Shown: positions 11,792 through 23,170 of the stretch, in pieces | How the letters are laid out: every line of letters starts with the position of its first letter | Position numbering within the stretch: position 1 is the first letter of the stretch | Assembly (NCBI GenBank): GCA_033398695.1 | Contig: CM065804.1 | Span: 34,673,501 to 34,737,500 of the forward strand | Reading direction: 5' to 3' | From: Orobanche coerulescens | Lineage: Eukaryota > Streptophyta > Magnoliopsida > Lamiales > Orobanchaceae | DNA: 64,000 nucleotides | Made by a program: the position numbers and the translations under genes | The notes under the pieces: generated by a model | The model's database searches: none | Told to the model about the DNA's origin: nothing | The model's input: the letters and a program-made list of their open reading frames with translations, nothing else

Positions 11792-12323
11792 ACAGCCTGG
11801 GACAGTAAACAGGCTAGAACTGAAGTAACTACTCGACGAGAAATAATCGAAAAAAATATCAAGGTGTAACAATGACCAACAGATACAATCACCATGGATT
11901 CGAGTCAGAAACCAAAATGTTACGATGAAGCATGACCCAGAATACCCGAAGGTTCAGGAACAACAAGGATACCAAGAATACCCTAAACTTAGGGAAATTA
12001 CGAAACGGCCTAAATGTCCAAAAATCGCGATACGACGTCGGATTAACAAACCGAAACTTACAATACGAACAACTCAACCTTATGAACTCGTGCAACCAAA
12101 GAAATTACAAAAGCGAACGGGTTATACGAGAATCGAACGTCCACGCCACAATACATGCCGTAAAACGGAATAATATCAAAACATCACCGAAGATCGTCCA
12201 AATGGAGAAAATCCAAGAATAAAATAGATTCAAAATGTCGACATGGTTACAAGCGAGCTACTAAAAATGAAAATACACCAAAACGGGAACATCGTAAAAG
12301 AAGAAAAAAATGCGGATGTTACA

Positions 12324-13267
12324 ATGGGTCCATTGGGATCGAATCCTTTTCCTACTTGTGAATCTTGCCTTAAAGGCAAAATGACTAAGTCCCCCTTCAC
12401 AGGGACTTTTGAAAGAGCCACTGATAAACTGGGATTAATCCATACTGACGTTTGTGGTGCTTTTGGAAGCAGCACGTGACGGATATCAATATTTCATTAC
12501 ATTTACAGATGATCATACTAGGTATGGGTATGTATACTTAATGAAACATAAATCCTAGGCTTTTGAGAAATTCCAGGAATTCAAGGCCCTAGTCGAGAAA
12601 CAAACTGGTAATCATATCAAAGCACTTCGGTCGGCCGAGGTGGCAAGTATATGAGTACGGAGTTTGACGAGTTCCTTAAGGAACATGGAATAGTTTCATA
12701 ACTAACACCTCCAGGTACTCCTCAGTTAAATGGTGTGTCAGAAAGAAGGAACCGGGCCTTGTTGAACATGGTCCGTTCCATGTTGGGCTATACTAACTTT
12801 CCGATTTACCTGTGGGGGTATGCACTCCTGACTGCCGCTTACATCTTGAACAGATGTCCTTCCAAATCCATTCCTAAAACTCCACATGAGATGTGGGAGG
12901 GAAGGAAACCAAGTCTTAATCATATTATGATTTGGGGATGTCCCGCCTATGTCAAGAAGACTAAGGTGGAGAAGTTGGAAGCTAGGTCCGCGAAGGGACG
13001 TTCATTGGATTCCCGTCTGGGACGATGGGATATCTATTCTACATGCCTAAAGATCGAAAGATCGTTGTTGCTTTGCAAGCACACTTCCTGGAAGATGAGT
13101 TCATTCAGGAAGGCGGAGCAGGTAGAAGTATTTCTTTAGAAGAATACAATGAAACTCCTCGGGAGACACTTGTGCAAGAAACTGGAACCGAACCTTCTGA
13201 AACACAAGTACAACCACCTCGTAGGTCTAGTAGGGTGTCTCATTTACCTGAGAGGTATGGGCTTGTG
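12324..13267 (+). pseudogene. Integrase (element C1 pol, partial)
   Basis: Starts in the integrase zinc finger (PTCESCLKGKMT), then the core: LGLIHTDVCGAF (first Asp), a degraded second Asp region near 12620 with a frameshift, and GVSERRNRALLNMVRSM (Glu). It ends in the basic integrase-RT linker (PPRRSSRVSHLPERYG). Frameshifts near 12476 and 12630 and several stops (for example near 12556) break it. Confidence 0.88.
13263..13267 (+). other. Target-site duplication, left copy (element D)
   Basis: TTGTG directly before D's 5' LTR. The identical TTGTG at 23171-23175 follows the 3' LTR. Confidence 0.93.
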
Positions 13268-13362
13268 TGTTGACTCAAAAATTATTTTGATGATAATTTC
13301 ATTCAAAACATTTAATAAAATCAATCTCAGCACGTTGTTATATTGAAGGAGAAAAATGGACT

Positions 13363-14166
13363 TAGCGCACGCTACCTATACCAGAGTAGCGCACGCTATC
13401 GAGGAATATATATACAGCCTAGTCAGTTAGCTGCAGTCCAGTGAAGTTACCTGATGGACAGCACACGCAAGATCTTCAACATTTGCGCACGCTAAATTAC
13501 TAAAGTTAGCGCACACTATACAACATTATTAACGCACGCTATCGCATCTCCAGTCAGAGGACAGCAAGGTCTGGAAAGAAAATGGAAAAGGACTTGCGCA
13601 CGCTACGGACAATTATTTACATACACTAATACAAGGACTTAGCGCATGTTACACTTCATGACTTGCGCACGTTACTGAATAACATGGTTAGTAGCCCAGT
13701 AGCTACTGGACTCAAAATGAGAAGGCCTTTATGTACGCTACATAGGGTAACGTACGTTACTGAAGAAAACATTTAGCGCACGCTACGATATAGTATTAAC
13801 GCACGCTAAATCAGTCAACAGATTACCGTTGGAGTTTCTACCGTTGGAAAAGCAGGAGTCAATGAAGATCCGTGAAATCTGGAAAAGCTGGAATTAATTA
13901 ATACTAGCGCACGCTATACATGATTGCTAGCGCACGCTAAGTTCAAATTTAGCCGTTGGATAAAAAGACGTTGGGGAGACAAACCAACACTTTCAAAGTA
14001 AAGATTGAAGACCTATTGACCAACCGATAACGCACGCTACGAGTACATGACTAGCGCATGCTAGCCATATTATTTTACCGTTGGAACAGTTTTGTGACCG
14101 TTCAGAAAGGCCAAGTCAGATCTATTGCGCATGCTAGAAGGCATTATTAGCGCACGCTAATAATAC
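13363..14166. repeat. Array of about 20 TAGCGCACGCTA motifs in D 5' LTR
   Basis: About twenty copies of a 12-bp motif near TAGCGCACGCTA at 20-60 bp spacing, with variants GCGTACGCTA, GCGCATGCTA and AACGTACGTT. The TAGCGTACGCTA form is a perfect palindrome. The last copy ends about 30 bp before the TATA box. Confidence 0.9.
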
Positions 14167-14196
14167 AAATTTCAATATTTGAAGAATGGCTTTCAC

Positions 14197-14205
14197 CTAT
14201 AAATA
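14197..14205 (+). promoter_or_regulatory. TATA box of D 5' LTR
   Basis: CTATAAATA, a canonical plant TATA box, conserved at 22561-22569 in the other LTR. It would start the genomic transcript of D. Confidence 0.8.
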
Positions 14206-14809
14206 CCCATAGGACTTGGGTAACATTTACACAACTTCAAGCATACAAGCATACAAGCAATCAAAGCATACTTGAGCTCAGTTTCATATCTTCTATTGCA
14301 TTTTAAGTTGTGAGAAGAGAAATACAAAGAGTGATATACCTTGTAACATTTATTATGCTTTGTATTCTTTCATTTGATTGTAAGTGTTGCATCACTTACA
14401 CTTGAGCTTTAGAGAAACGAATCAAGAGTCACTAATCCGGTGTTATTAGGATCTTTGATCCGGCATTGTTAGGATTATACTCCTATATTAGTATAAGTGA
14501 GGATTATCTAGTTCCTATAGAACACTAGATAAACAAAGTTTATTTTGAGAGAGGTTGAGCTTGGACCGATAGAAGACAAGCGGTTGTAACGGTTGTGTAC
14601 TCGGACCGATCGAAGACGAGTCAAGTTTGTGGTTGTTCTTGAGCCAATAGAAAAGGAAGTCGGAGAGAGGACGTAGGCAAGTTGCCAAACCTCTATAAAT
14701 CTTTGAGTCTTTATTTTCCGCACTATTTTTCATTTATTCGCAAGAAATTTCGATATTCCGCATTACCACTATTCAACCCCCCTTCTAGTGGTAGATTTAT
14801 CTCTTCAGT

Positions 14810-14821
14810 TGGTATCAGAGC
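14810..14821 (+). other. Primer-binding site of element D
   Basis: TGGTATCAGAGC, two bases after the LTR end, complementary to the 3' end of plant initiator tRNA-Met. Confidence 0.92.
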
Positions 14822-14868
14822 GGGTCTCTTTTTAATGGTTTAACCACCTAAGGGAAAAAGATCCGCAA

Positions 14869-16389
14869 ATGGCACTTCTTGGCCAAATCGAAGGAAATGC
14901 TCTCAACCGTCCTCCTTTCTTCGACGGTTCCAATTTCATGACATGGAAAAAGAAAATGGCTATCTTCGTTCAACCCTACGATATTGAAATTTGGAAAGTT
15001 ATTGCTCTTGGTCCGAAGATTGCAAAGAAAGAGGATGGATCATTGAAAAAGTTCGACGAATTCAATGACGAGGATTAGAGGAACACTCACATCAACTCCC
15101 GTGCTACTCAACTTCTCTATTGCGCCCTTAATCCCGAAGAACTCAATAGGATATCTTCCTACGAAAGCGCAAAGGAAATTTTTGAAATTCTAGAAGTCAC
15201 TCATGAGGGAACCACCCAAGTCAAGGAGACTAAAATCAACATGTTACTTCATGACTACGAACTTTTCTCCATGAAAGACGAGGAAACGATCACAAATATG
15301 TTGGATCGATTTTCAGCTATAACCAATGGACTTGCATCTTTCGGAAAGCCTATATCAAGTAGTGACAAAGCAAAGAAAATTCTTCGCTCGTTGCCACGAG
15401 AATGGGATGCCACGGTCACCGCAATAATGGAGTCCAAAGATCTCAACAAGCTCGAGTTTAGTGCCCTCATCGGGTCACTCATTAATTATGAGATCATTCT
15501 CAAGTCTAGAGGCACCAAACCAAAGCCTCGTGAAAGAGTAGTCGCATTCAATGTTGATAGCGATGTTGAGGAATATGTTCCCGAAGATGAAGACGACGAG
15601 GAACTTGCCCTCCACGCCAAGAACTTTAGAAGGTATAAAAGCCTAATTCAAAAGAGGCGAAGTTTTCTTGGTCGGGATGGCAAACCGGAGCAAAAGAAGA
15701 GTGGCTATGCTCCTATAAAGAAGTTCGACAATAATTGTCGTAAATGTGGTCAAGCCGGTCACTATGCCAAAGAATGCTGAGAATCCTCTTCAAAGCCTCA
15801 AATGGAAAGATTCAAAAAGAAGGAGGTCCTAATCGCTTCTTGGAGTGATGACGAGGAGGAGATTGAAAGATCTCTAGACGCGAATCTCGCATTCATGGCA
15901 CTCGACTCCGAAAGCAATATCGAGGTAAGCTCTAAACTCAATGATGACGAATATGATTCTTTTGATTTTTGTGATTCACAAGAAGTTCATCATGACGATG
16001 AGTTATTAAGTGCGTTTGAATCCTTGAACACGGAGTATGACGAGATGGTTAAATTAAATATATCTTTAAAGAGAAAAATAAAATCTCTAGAACTCGAAAA
16101 TTCCTCTCTTCAAAACAAAGGCAAAACTATTGAGCTCGACCATACCTTATGCCTTGAAAAGGAAAATATTTTGAAAATCGAGTTGACGAAAACTAAAAAG
16201 GAGCTAAAATATATTTTGAACAAATTTACTTTCGGAAACGAGAAATTCGAAAAGCATCTATCTATTCAAAAATCGCCTTTACTAAAACACGGTCTTGGTT
16301 TTGATCCGTTTAAACGGGAACAATCTCTTATCAACCTTGACAAAATAAAGAAAACCGAAACCGAGAACTCAAAAGATCCTTTCAAATGA
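14869..16389 (+). pseudogene. gag of element D with zinc knuckle and C-terminal coiled coil
   Basis: Starts at the first ATG after the primer-binding site (MALLGQIEGNALNRPPFFDG). The copia-type gag domain (FMTWKKKMAIF, LRSLPREWDATVTAIMESKD) is followed by an acidic segment, the CCHC knuckle CRKCGQAGHYAKEC (about 15739-15780) and a long charged, coiled-coil-like tail (LNISLKRKIKSLELENSSLQ), typical of SIRE gags. TAG at 15076-15078 and TGA at 15778-15780 interrupt it; the TGA lies right after the last zinc Cys. Confidence 0.9.
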
Positions 16390-16573
16390 GTTCATGATGT
16401 TAATGTTCGTTCAAAGTTGAGAACCATCAAGGTTAAACAAACATGGGTTCCTGAAGGGACAATTGTTCCAAATGCTATAAGCATAGTTAAATTTGGAGGA
16501 CCCAAATGGGCTTGGGTACCGAAACAACCGAGAAATTCTATTTTTGTAGGTACCGGCACCAAGGAAAAGCAAG

Positions 16574-17050
16574 TGGTACATTGATAGCGGATGCTCAAGG
16601 CACATGTGCAGCTCCGAGGACTTATTTGAAGACCTCGAATATCAAGAAAAAGGACATGTGACCTTTGGGGACAATCAAAAGGGAAAAATCAAAGGCATCG
16701 GTAAAGTCGGTAAGGAACCTTCTCCCTCTATCAACAAAGTATTGTTTGTTGAAGGTTTGCATCATAACCTACTTAGCATTTCTCAACTTTGCGATGAAGG
16801 TTTTAAAATTCTCTTTGAGCAAATGCATTGCACGGCATTTAGAAATAATAAAATTGCATTCATCGATTTGATGATAAAAGTTCATTCAATGAAAAATGTC
16901 TTATTACTTTGGATGATAATGCATATTTATGACATCGAAAATTGGGGCATACTTCTTTACCTATCATTTCTATTTTATCTAGACACGACCTTGTTCGTGG
17001 ATTGCCCAAACTCAAGTTTGATAGAAAGCATTTGTGTGAATCATGCATAA
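16574..17050 (+). pseudogene. Protease (element D pol)
   Basis: The aspartic protease motif WYIDSGCSRHM begins at 16574 with the catalytic Asp at 16583-16585, followed by GHVTFGDNQKGKIKGIGKVG and LHHNLLSISQLCDEGF. A stop lies just before it in this frame (around 16390), so it is no longer joined to gag. After about 16860 the frame shifts and the integrase zinc finger continues in another frame. Confidence 0.88.
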
Positions 17051-17529
17051 AAGGGAAACACACTCGAGAAACTTTTAAACCAAAATTCGAGGTTTCCACT
17101 AGTCGCGTTCTTGACCTTGTGCATATGGATTTGATTGGACCATCTAGACATGTTAGTTTAAATGGTAAGCTTTACACTTTGGTTATTGTTGATGATTTCT
17201 CTCGATTTACTTGGGTTAGATTTTTAGCGCATAAGGATGATGCATTTTCTGAGTTTTCTAAATGGTGTCATTTGGTATCAAATGAGAAAAATCTCTCCAT
17301 AATCTCTATCCGCACCGATCACGGAGGTGAATTTGATTGCACTCCGTTTGAACTCTTATGTGATAAATACGGAATTAATCATAACTTTTCGGCTCCTAGA
17401 ACGCCTCAACAAAATAGAGTTGTTGAAAGGAAAAACCGATCTTTGGAAGAAATGTCGAGGACTATGCTTAATGAATACTCTCTTCACGATACTTTTGGGC
17501 CGAAGCAATCTTTACGGCATGCTATGTGA
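16942..17529 (+). pseudogene. Integrase (element D pol)
   Basis: Zinc-binding region LGHTSLPIISILSRHDLVRG ... HLCESCIKGKH, then the catalytic core with VHMDLIGPSR (Asp), SIRTDHGGEF (Asp) and QNRVVERKNRSLEEM (Glu), so the DDE triad is intact. A frameshift near 17510 ends the ORF. The expected continuation (FTACYVINRVHVR, LKTPYELWKGKKP) is read in another frame up to about 17610. Confidence 0.9.
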
Positions 17530-17661
17530 TTAACCGGGTTCATGTTCGTAGAACTCATCTTAAAACCCCGTATGAATTATGGAAAGGCAAAAAGCCCAAT
17601 ATAGCTTTACTTTCATCCTTTTGCTTGCAATGTATTTATTTTAAACAATGGTAAGGATAAC

Positions 17662-19563
17662 TTGGGCAAGTTTGATGCTAAATCCGACTCCGGAATATTT
17701 CTTGGTTATTGTACAAATAGCAAAGCATATCGCGTTTATAACATTAGAACGAATAAAGTTGAAGAATCCATTCATGTTAAATTCAATGATATGATCTCAC
17801 CCCCGAGAAAGGTAGAATACTTTGATGATGCAGGTACTTTTCCGGATCCCTCAACCGAAGTGAAGAAAATTTCGGAAATCGAAACGAACACAATCGTTGA
17901 TTTACCGAAAGATTGGAGGCACATCAAAGACCATCCAAAGGATCTCGTGATTGGAAACATTGAAGACGGTGTTCAAACCCGAAGGAGAACCACCGAATTT
18001 ATGGCTCATTGTACTTTTGTATCCGAAATAGTTCCCAAGAATATATCTGAAGCACCCGATAATGAAAGTTGGGTGATGGAAATGCAAGAGGAGCTTGTGC
18101 AATTCATGCACAATAATGTATGGAATTTAGTTCCCACTCCTAAAGATAAAACAATTATCGGAACTAAATGGGTGCACAAAATTAAGAGTGACAAAGACGG
18201 TTACCCAATTCGAAATAAATCTCGTTTGGTTGTTCAAGGGTATAATCAAGAGGAAGGTCTTGATTATGAATAAAGTTTTGTTCCCGTGGCTCGACTCGAA
18301 GCCATCTGCTTGTTATGTGCATTTGCCGCCCACAAAAAGATCAAACTATTTCAAATGGATGTGAAAAGTGCATTCTTGAATGGCTACATTCAAGAAGAAG
18401 TCTACGTCAAGCAACCTCCCGGTTTTGAAGATCATCAATTTCCGGATCACATCTACAAGCTCAACAAGGCACTATACGGGTTGAAGAAAGCACCCCGAGC
18501 ATGGTATGATCGTTTAAGTCAATTTTTAATTGCAAATGACTATAAAAGAGGCAAAGTCGATAATACCTTGTTTGTGAAAATATTGAATGATGATATACTT
18601 GTTTGCCAAATCTACGTTGATGACATAGTATTTGGAGCTACTAACGAATCTTTGTGCCAAGATTTCTCTAATCTTATGAAATGAGAGTTCGAGATGAGTA
18701 TGATGGGAGAATTAACGTTCTTCCTCGGGCTTCAAATCAAGCAATGCGAAGATGGAATCTTTATCCGTCAAACTAAGTACTCAAACGATCTCCTAAAGAA
18801 ATTCAAAATGGAAAGTAGCAAGGTGATTTCAACGCCAATGTCTTCATCATTAAAGCTTGAAAAAGATGAAAATGGCAAATCCGTAGATCAAAAACTATAT
18901 CGAGGTATGATCGGATCTCTGTTATATTTGACTGCTTCTAGGCCAGATATAATATTTGCTACATGTTTATGTGCTCGATTCCAAGCTAATCCCAAGGAAT
19001 CACATTTAATTGCTTGTAAATGCATTTTTCGTTACTTAAAAGGAACTATGAGGCTAGGTCTATGGTATCCTTATTGCTTGGATTTTAATTTAATTGCATA
19101 TAGTGACGCCGATTTCGGCGGATGTAAAATTGACAAAAAGAGTACTATTGGTACGTGTCATTTTATTGGATCATGTTTAATATCTTGGGGAAGTAAAAAG
19201 CAAACCAGTGTAGCATTGTCTACAGCTGAGGCCGAATATGTTGCTGCAGGGAGCGCCTGTGCTCAGGTGTTATGGATTAAAAATCAACTCCGCGACTACG
19301 GCATATATTTTGAAAATACCCCTATTCTATGTGATAATACCAGTGCGATTAATCTGAGTAAAAATCCTGTATTGCATAGTAGAAATAAGCATGTAGACAT
19401 TAGACATCATTTTCTACGCGATCATGTGCAGAAGAAAGATATCTGTTTAATTTTTGTCGGGACGAAGGACCAACTTGCTGATATTTTTACAAAACCTCTT
19501 CCCGAAGAATCCTTTAATTCTATTCGTTTACAACTTGGTATGGGACATGTAGACAATTTTTGA
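17662..19563 (+). pseudogene. Reverse transcriptase and RNase H (element D pol)
   Basis: Copia RT: VWNLVPTPKDKTIIGTKWV, LFQMDVKSAFLNGYIQEEVY, ALYGLKKAPRAWYDRL and catalytic CQIYVDDIVFGAT. RNase H: AYSDADFGGCKIDKKST, SKKQTSVALSTAEAEYVAA and CDNTSAINLSKNPVLHSRNK. It ends LGMGHVDNF at a natural TGA (19561-19563). In-frame stops at 18271-18273 (TAA) and 18682-18684 (TGA) split it in three, with no frameshift between the parts. Confidence 0.92.
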
Positions 19564-19608
19564 GATAAGTTTTGTACTCAAGAAATCAATATCCTTGAAT
19601 CAATCCAT

Positions 19609-19799
19609 TCGCTAGCGCGCGCTAGCTTCATTTTTCTTAACGCGCGCTAAGTATTGCTTTCGATAGCGTACGCTAACCGTCTATAACTTGCGTGCGCTAT
19701 TTAAAACCCTTCGTATTCCAAATCAGCTACTGGATAGTCCAGTGAGCTTCCTATTTTTACCTAATGTATGCTAACCATTCATACCTAGCGTACGCTAAT
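19609..19799. repeat. Internal TAGCGTACGCTA array between pol and env-like ORF
   Basis: Six copies of the LTR-type motif (CTAGCGCGCGCTAG, TTAACGCGCGCTAA, ATAGCGTACGCTAA, TTGCGTGCGCTA, ATGTATGCTAA, TAGCGTACGCTAA) in about 190 bp, directly after the pol stop and 15 bp before a TATA box. This is the arrangement of D's own U3 promoter, but inside the element. Confidence 0.9.
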
Positions 19800-19813
19800 T
19801 AAAACTCAGTTGA

Positions 19814-19823
19814 CTATATAAAC
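19814..19823 (+). promoter_or_regulatory. Candidate internal promoter TATA box for env-like ORF
   Basis: CTATATAAAC, preceded by the motif array and followed by about 140 bp of A/C-rich leader (including AAAAAAAACCCTAGCCGC) before the ATG at 19966. The leader resembles plant mRNA 5' UTRs. No transcript evidence is available. Confidence 0.6.
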
Positions 19824-19965
19824 TCCGTACGACCCAGAAACACTTTCATTCCTTCTTAACGTACGCAAACGCAGAAATTCTCTTTCCGCAAAAAAAACCC
19901 TAGCCGCAAAATCCGAATCATCATCTTCCGATTTCTCCCTCAAATCTTCAAATTTCTTCAGATTC

Positions 19966-20925
19966 ATGTCTATCAAGGGACGCAAAGCCATGGAAAAATC
20001 CTACAAACGCCCTCGCAACATCGAATACGATGCGACCCGATTTGTCTCTTACACTGCATCGAAGGTGTTCTTCGATATTCTTCCTCAGGAGAATCTTACC
20101 GACTGCTACTTCTTTAACTTCAGCAGCCTCGTACAGCTAAGGTCAGTATTCGTGAGTTTTTTGAAGCTTTAGGGATATCCCGGTTTGTTGAGTGCAAGGA
20201 AATCGTTTACCCTTCTTGTGTTCGAGAATTTTATGCCAATTTCCATTTGGGTGACAATGATGGTGGATTAGTTCTTGGTATTCTGGTGAAAGGAACTGTG
20301 GTGAAGATTTCCTCAGAAATACTTTACGAATTATTTGGTTTATCGAAGGATGGTTATGATTGCTGTGGGAAAAAAATTGACGAAGAATCACTTGTATCTG
20401 AGAGATATGTCGCCGACTTTCGGTGCTCGAAAACGGTCATCGAGGTTACGGATGACGTTTTCGAAAATAATGATTTTGGGATTCACATTCGCTTGCTGTT
20501 GGCTGCACTAACTAAGTGCTTGATGCCGAAAGTTAATACCCAACACAAGCGAGTAGGCGTCGACAAAAATGTGGTGTATCAAGTTCTAAAGGACGACAAG
20601 GTGGATTTTACCGGTATTGTGCTGAACTGGATGAAGGCGAAAGGGGACTCATTTCGATCAAAGCATTATATGTCGAGGACTCGGAAATCAGGGCTGCCTT
20701 TTGGTTCTATACTCACGGTGATCTTCCGACACTTCCATGTCGACTTGTCTAGTTAGGCATCCATTCCGGTGTCTCGAGGACACGAAATCAGCGACCTCAC
20801 CCTCAAAGCTATGCATTACATTGAAACATTCAATAGAGGTTGGGTGCTATTTCCGTACCTTCGAGAAGACGATCAAGTTCCGAAAGGAATGCCAACGCCA
20901 ACTCTGGCCGAACGTGTGACGCACT
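19966..20925 (+). pseudogene. Env-like ORF of element D (plant-transposon protein domain)
   Basis: Starts MSIKGRKAMEKSYKRPRN. After a frameshift at about 20140 the frame reads REFFEALGISRFVECKEI, VREFYANFHLGDNDGG and VKGTVVKISSEILYELFGL, resembling the domain found in the extra ORF of SIRE-type elements and related putative plant transposon proteins. A TAG at 20754-20756 interrupts it, then ASIPVSRGHEISDLTLKAM to a TGA near 20925. I see no clear signal peptide or transmembrane segment, so an envelope role is unproven. Confidence 0.75.
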
Positions 20926-20999
20926 GAGGACCCCATACACTTCGGGAGATGCAAACCGGAAAGTTCGTTCGCCACCCGAAGACAAAAGGCAAGTGACCG

Positions 21000-21245
21000 A
21001 TGCGAGACGCCATCATGGAGGAAGAAGAGAGTGATCTTTGCGCTCGGATGCGGAGCATCGAGACCTCTCAAATGGAAATTCGAGAGGATGTTCGGTCTCT
21101 TCGCTCGGAAGTCAGGTCTCTTCGTTCAGAAGTCGGGTTTCTTCGTTCGGAAGTCGGGGAAGTTTGCGGGCTGATCTCTGATTTTATCCGATACACACAT
21201 CCGTCGTTCCCATTCCCATCCTCCTCTTCCGATCCATCACCTTAG
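21000..21245 (+). pseudogene. C-terminal coiled-coil segment of env-like ORF
   Basis: About 81 codons with perfect heptads: RSLRSEV, RSLRSEV, GFLRSEV, encoded by three tandem 21-bp units at 21090-21152. It ends in a Pro/Ser-rich tail at a stop by 21245. Probably the C-terminus of the env-like protein, separated from it by a stop and frameshift. It may mediate oligomerisation (inference). Confidence 0.65.
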
Positions 21246-21616
21246 AATCTAGGAATTTGATGCTTGATTGTAGAAACTTATCATTCGAATGGTTTTTATG
21301 TTTCATGTCTTGAAATTTTATGTATTGCTTGAACTTTGTTTTAATGGAATTTGCATTTCGCTTCATTTGGTTGGTTGAAGTTTGGCATTTGCTGTTTACG
21401 TGTATTGCTGTTTACGTGATTTCGTTTTGGTTCATGACATTTTATTGGTATTATTTGTTAAAAATGCAACAATTCAGGGGGAGTTCCTTTTTGTTTCTGT
21501 CAAAAAGGGGGAGAATACTCCAAAAACCAAAACGCACTAATATATCGAACAAGTTACCTTGATTCGAAGCTTTTTAAAATGTTTTTGCAGGTATAAATTA
21601 AATGTTTTGACATCAT
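21246..21616 (+). other. Untranslated region before the D polypurine tract
   Basis: No coding signal. AT-rich, with two internal purine tracts (TTCAGGGGGAG near 21473 and AAAAAGGGGGAGA near 21504) that resemble the functional tract next to the LTR. Repeated purine tracts of this kind are common in SIRE elements. Confidence 0.7.
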
Positions 21617-21630
21617 CAAAAAGGGGGAGA
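21617..21630 (+). other. Polypurine tract (element D)
   Basis: CAAAAAGGGGGAGA directly before the 3' LTR start TGGTTGACTC. Confidence 0.92.
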
Positions 21631-23170
21631 TGGTTGACTCAAAAAGTATTTTGATGATAATTTCATTCAAAACATTTAATAAAATCAATCTCAGCACGTT
21701 GTTATATTGAAGGAGCAAAATGGACTTAGGGCACGCTACCTATACCAGAGTAGCGCACGCTATCGAGGAATATATATACAGCCTAGTCAGTTAGCTGCAG
21801 TCCAGTGAAGTTACCTGATGGATAGCGCACGCAAGATCTTCAACATTTGCGCACGCTAAATTACTAAAGTTAGCGCACGCTATACAACATTATTAACACA
21901 CGCTATTGCATCTCCAGTCAGAGGATAGTAAGGTCTGGAAAGAAAATGGAAAAGGACTTGCGCACGCTACGGACAATTATTTATGTACGCTAATACAAGG
22001 ACTTAGTGCACGTTACTCTTCATGACTTGCGCACGTTACCGTATAACATGGTTAGTAGTCCAGTATCTACTGGACTCAAAATGAGAAGGCCTTTACGTAC
22101 GCTACACAGGGTAATGTACGTTACTGAAGAAAACATTTAGCGCACGCTACGATATAGTATTAGCGCACGCTAAATCAGTCAACAGCTTACCATTGGAGTT
22201 TCTACCGTTGGAAAAGCAAGAGTCAATGAAGATCCGTAAAATCTGGAAAAGCTAGAATTAATTAATACTAGCACACCCTATGCATGATTGCTAGCACACG
22301 CTAAGTTCAAATTTAGCCGTTGGATAAAAAGACGTTGGGGAGACAAACCAACACTTTCAAAGTCAAGATTGAAGACCTGTTGACCAACCGATAACGCACG
22401 CTACGAGTACATGACTAGCGCACGCTAGCCATATTATTTTACCGTTGGAACAGTTTTGTGACCGTTCAGAAAGGCCAAGTCAGATCGATTGCGCACTCTA
22501 GAAGGCATTATTAGCGCACGCTAATAATACAAATTTCAGTATTTGAAGAATGGCTTTCACCTATAAATACCCATAGGACTTGGGTATCGTTTACACAACT
22601 TCAAGCATACAAGCATACAAGCAATCAAAGCATACTTGAGCTCAGTTTCATATCTTTTATTGCATTTTAAGTTGTGAGAAGAGAAATACAAAGAGTGATA
22701 TACCTTGTAACATTTATTATACTTTGTATTCTTTTATTTGATTGTAAGTGTTGCATCACTTACACTTGAGCTTTAGAGAAACGAATCAAGAGTCACAATC
22801 CGGTGTTATTAGGATCTTTGATCTGGCATTGTTAGGATTATACTCCTATATTCGTATAAGTGAGGATTATCTAGTTCGTATAGAACACTAGATAAACAAA
22901 GTTTATTTTGAGAGAGGTTGAGCTTGGACCGATAGAAGACAAGCGGTTGTAACAGTTGTGTACTCGGACCGATCGAAGATGAGTCAAGTTTGTGGTTGTT
23001 CTTGAGCCAATAGAAAAGGAAGTCGGAGAGAGGACGTAGGCAAGTTGCCGAACCTCTATAAATCTTTGAGTCTTTATTTTCCGCACTATTTTTCATTTAT
23101 TCGCAAGAAATTTCGATATTCTGCATTACCACTATTCAACCCCCCTTCTAGTGGTAAATTTATCTGTTCA
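21631..23170 (+). repeat. 3' LTR of element D
   Basis: 1540 bp, partner of 13268-14807, with the same motif array (about 21726-22526) and TATA box (22561-22569). It ends CTGTTCA, followed by the TTGTG duplication at 23171-23175. The two LTRs look highly similar, with scattered C/T and A/G differences, many inside the GCGCACGCTA motifs. Confidence 0.95.

Larger units (their letters stand above)
2917..12323 (-). mobile_element. Element B: full-length Tekay-type Ty3/gypsy chromovirus
   Basis: Minus-strand element with both LTRs: 5' LTR 10074-12323, primer-binding site, gag, protease, RT, RNase H, integrase with chromodomain, polypurine tract, and 3' LTR 2917-5169. Domain order and chromodomain place it in the Tekay/Del group. 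It has at least eight stops and cannot encode a functional polyprotein. Its right end abuts copia C1 at 12324, where the expected duplicated target is ATGGG; the partner copy lies left of the window beyond element A. Confidence 0.92.
10074..12323 (-). repeat. 5' LTR of element B
   Basis: 2250 bp, the partner of 2917-5169. It starts TGTAACATCCGC (minus strand) at 12323, where it meets copia C1 integrase sequence. It holds the same palindrome array, TATA box and downstream repeat as its partner. Confidence 0.92.
13268..14807 (+). repeat. 5' LTR of element D
   Basis: 1540 bp, TGTTGACTC to CTCTTCA, same length as the 3' LTR 21631-23170. U3 holds about 20 GCGCACGCTA motifs, then a TATA box. Downstream is a run of AAGCATAC repeats (about 14241-14275). 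Confidence 0.95.
13268..23170 (+). mobile_element. Element D: complete SIRE-like Ty1/copia element with env-like ORF
   Basis: 9.9 kb with two 1540-bp LTRs, 5-bp duplication TTGTG, initiator tRNA-Met primer-binding site, gag, protease, integrase, RT, RNase H, an env-like ORF after pol and a polypurine tract. The env-like ORF and multiple purine-rich tracts are typical of the SIRE/Maximus lineage. It is inserted between the integrase and RT of C1. Stops and frameshifts occur in gag, integrase, RT and env. Confidence 0.95.

Noticed and set aside
19966..21245. The env-like ORF with its own promoter might be a captured host gene.
   Set aside because: Its place after pol and its domain match the extra ORF of SIRE-type elements, so element origin is simpler. 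Capture cannot be excluded from this window alone.
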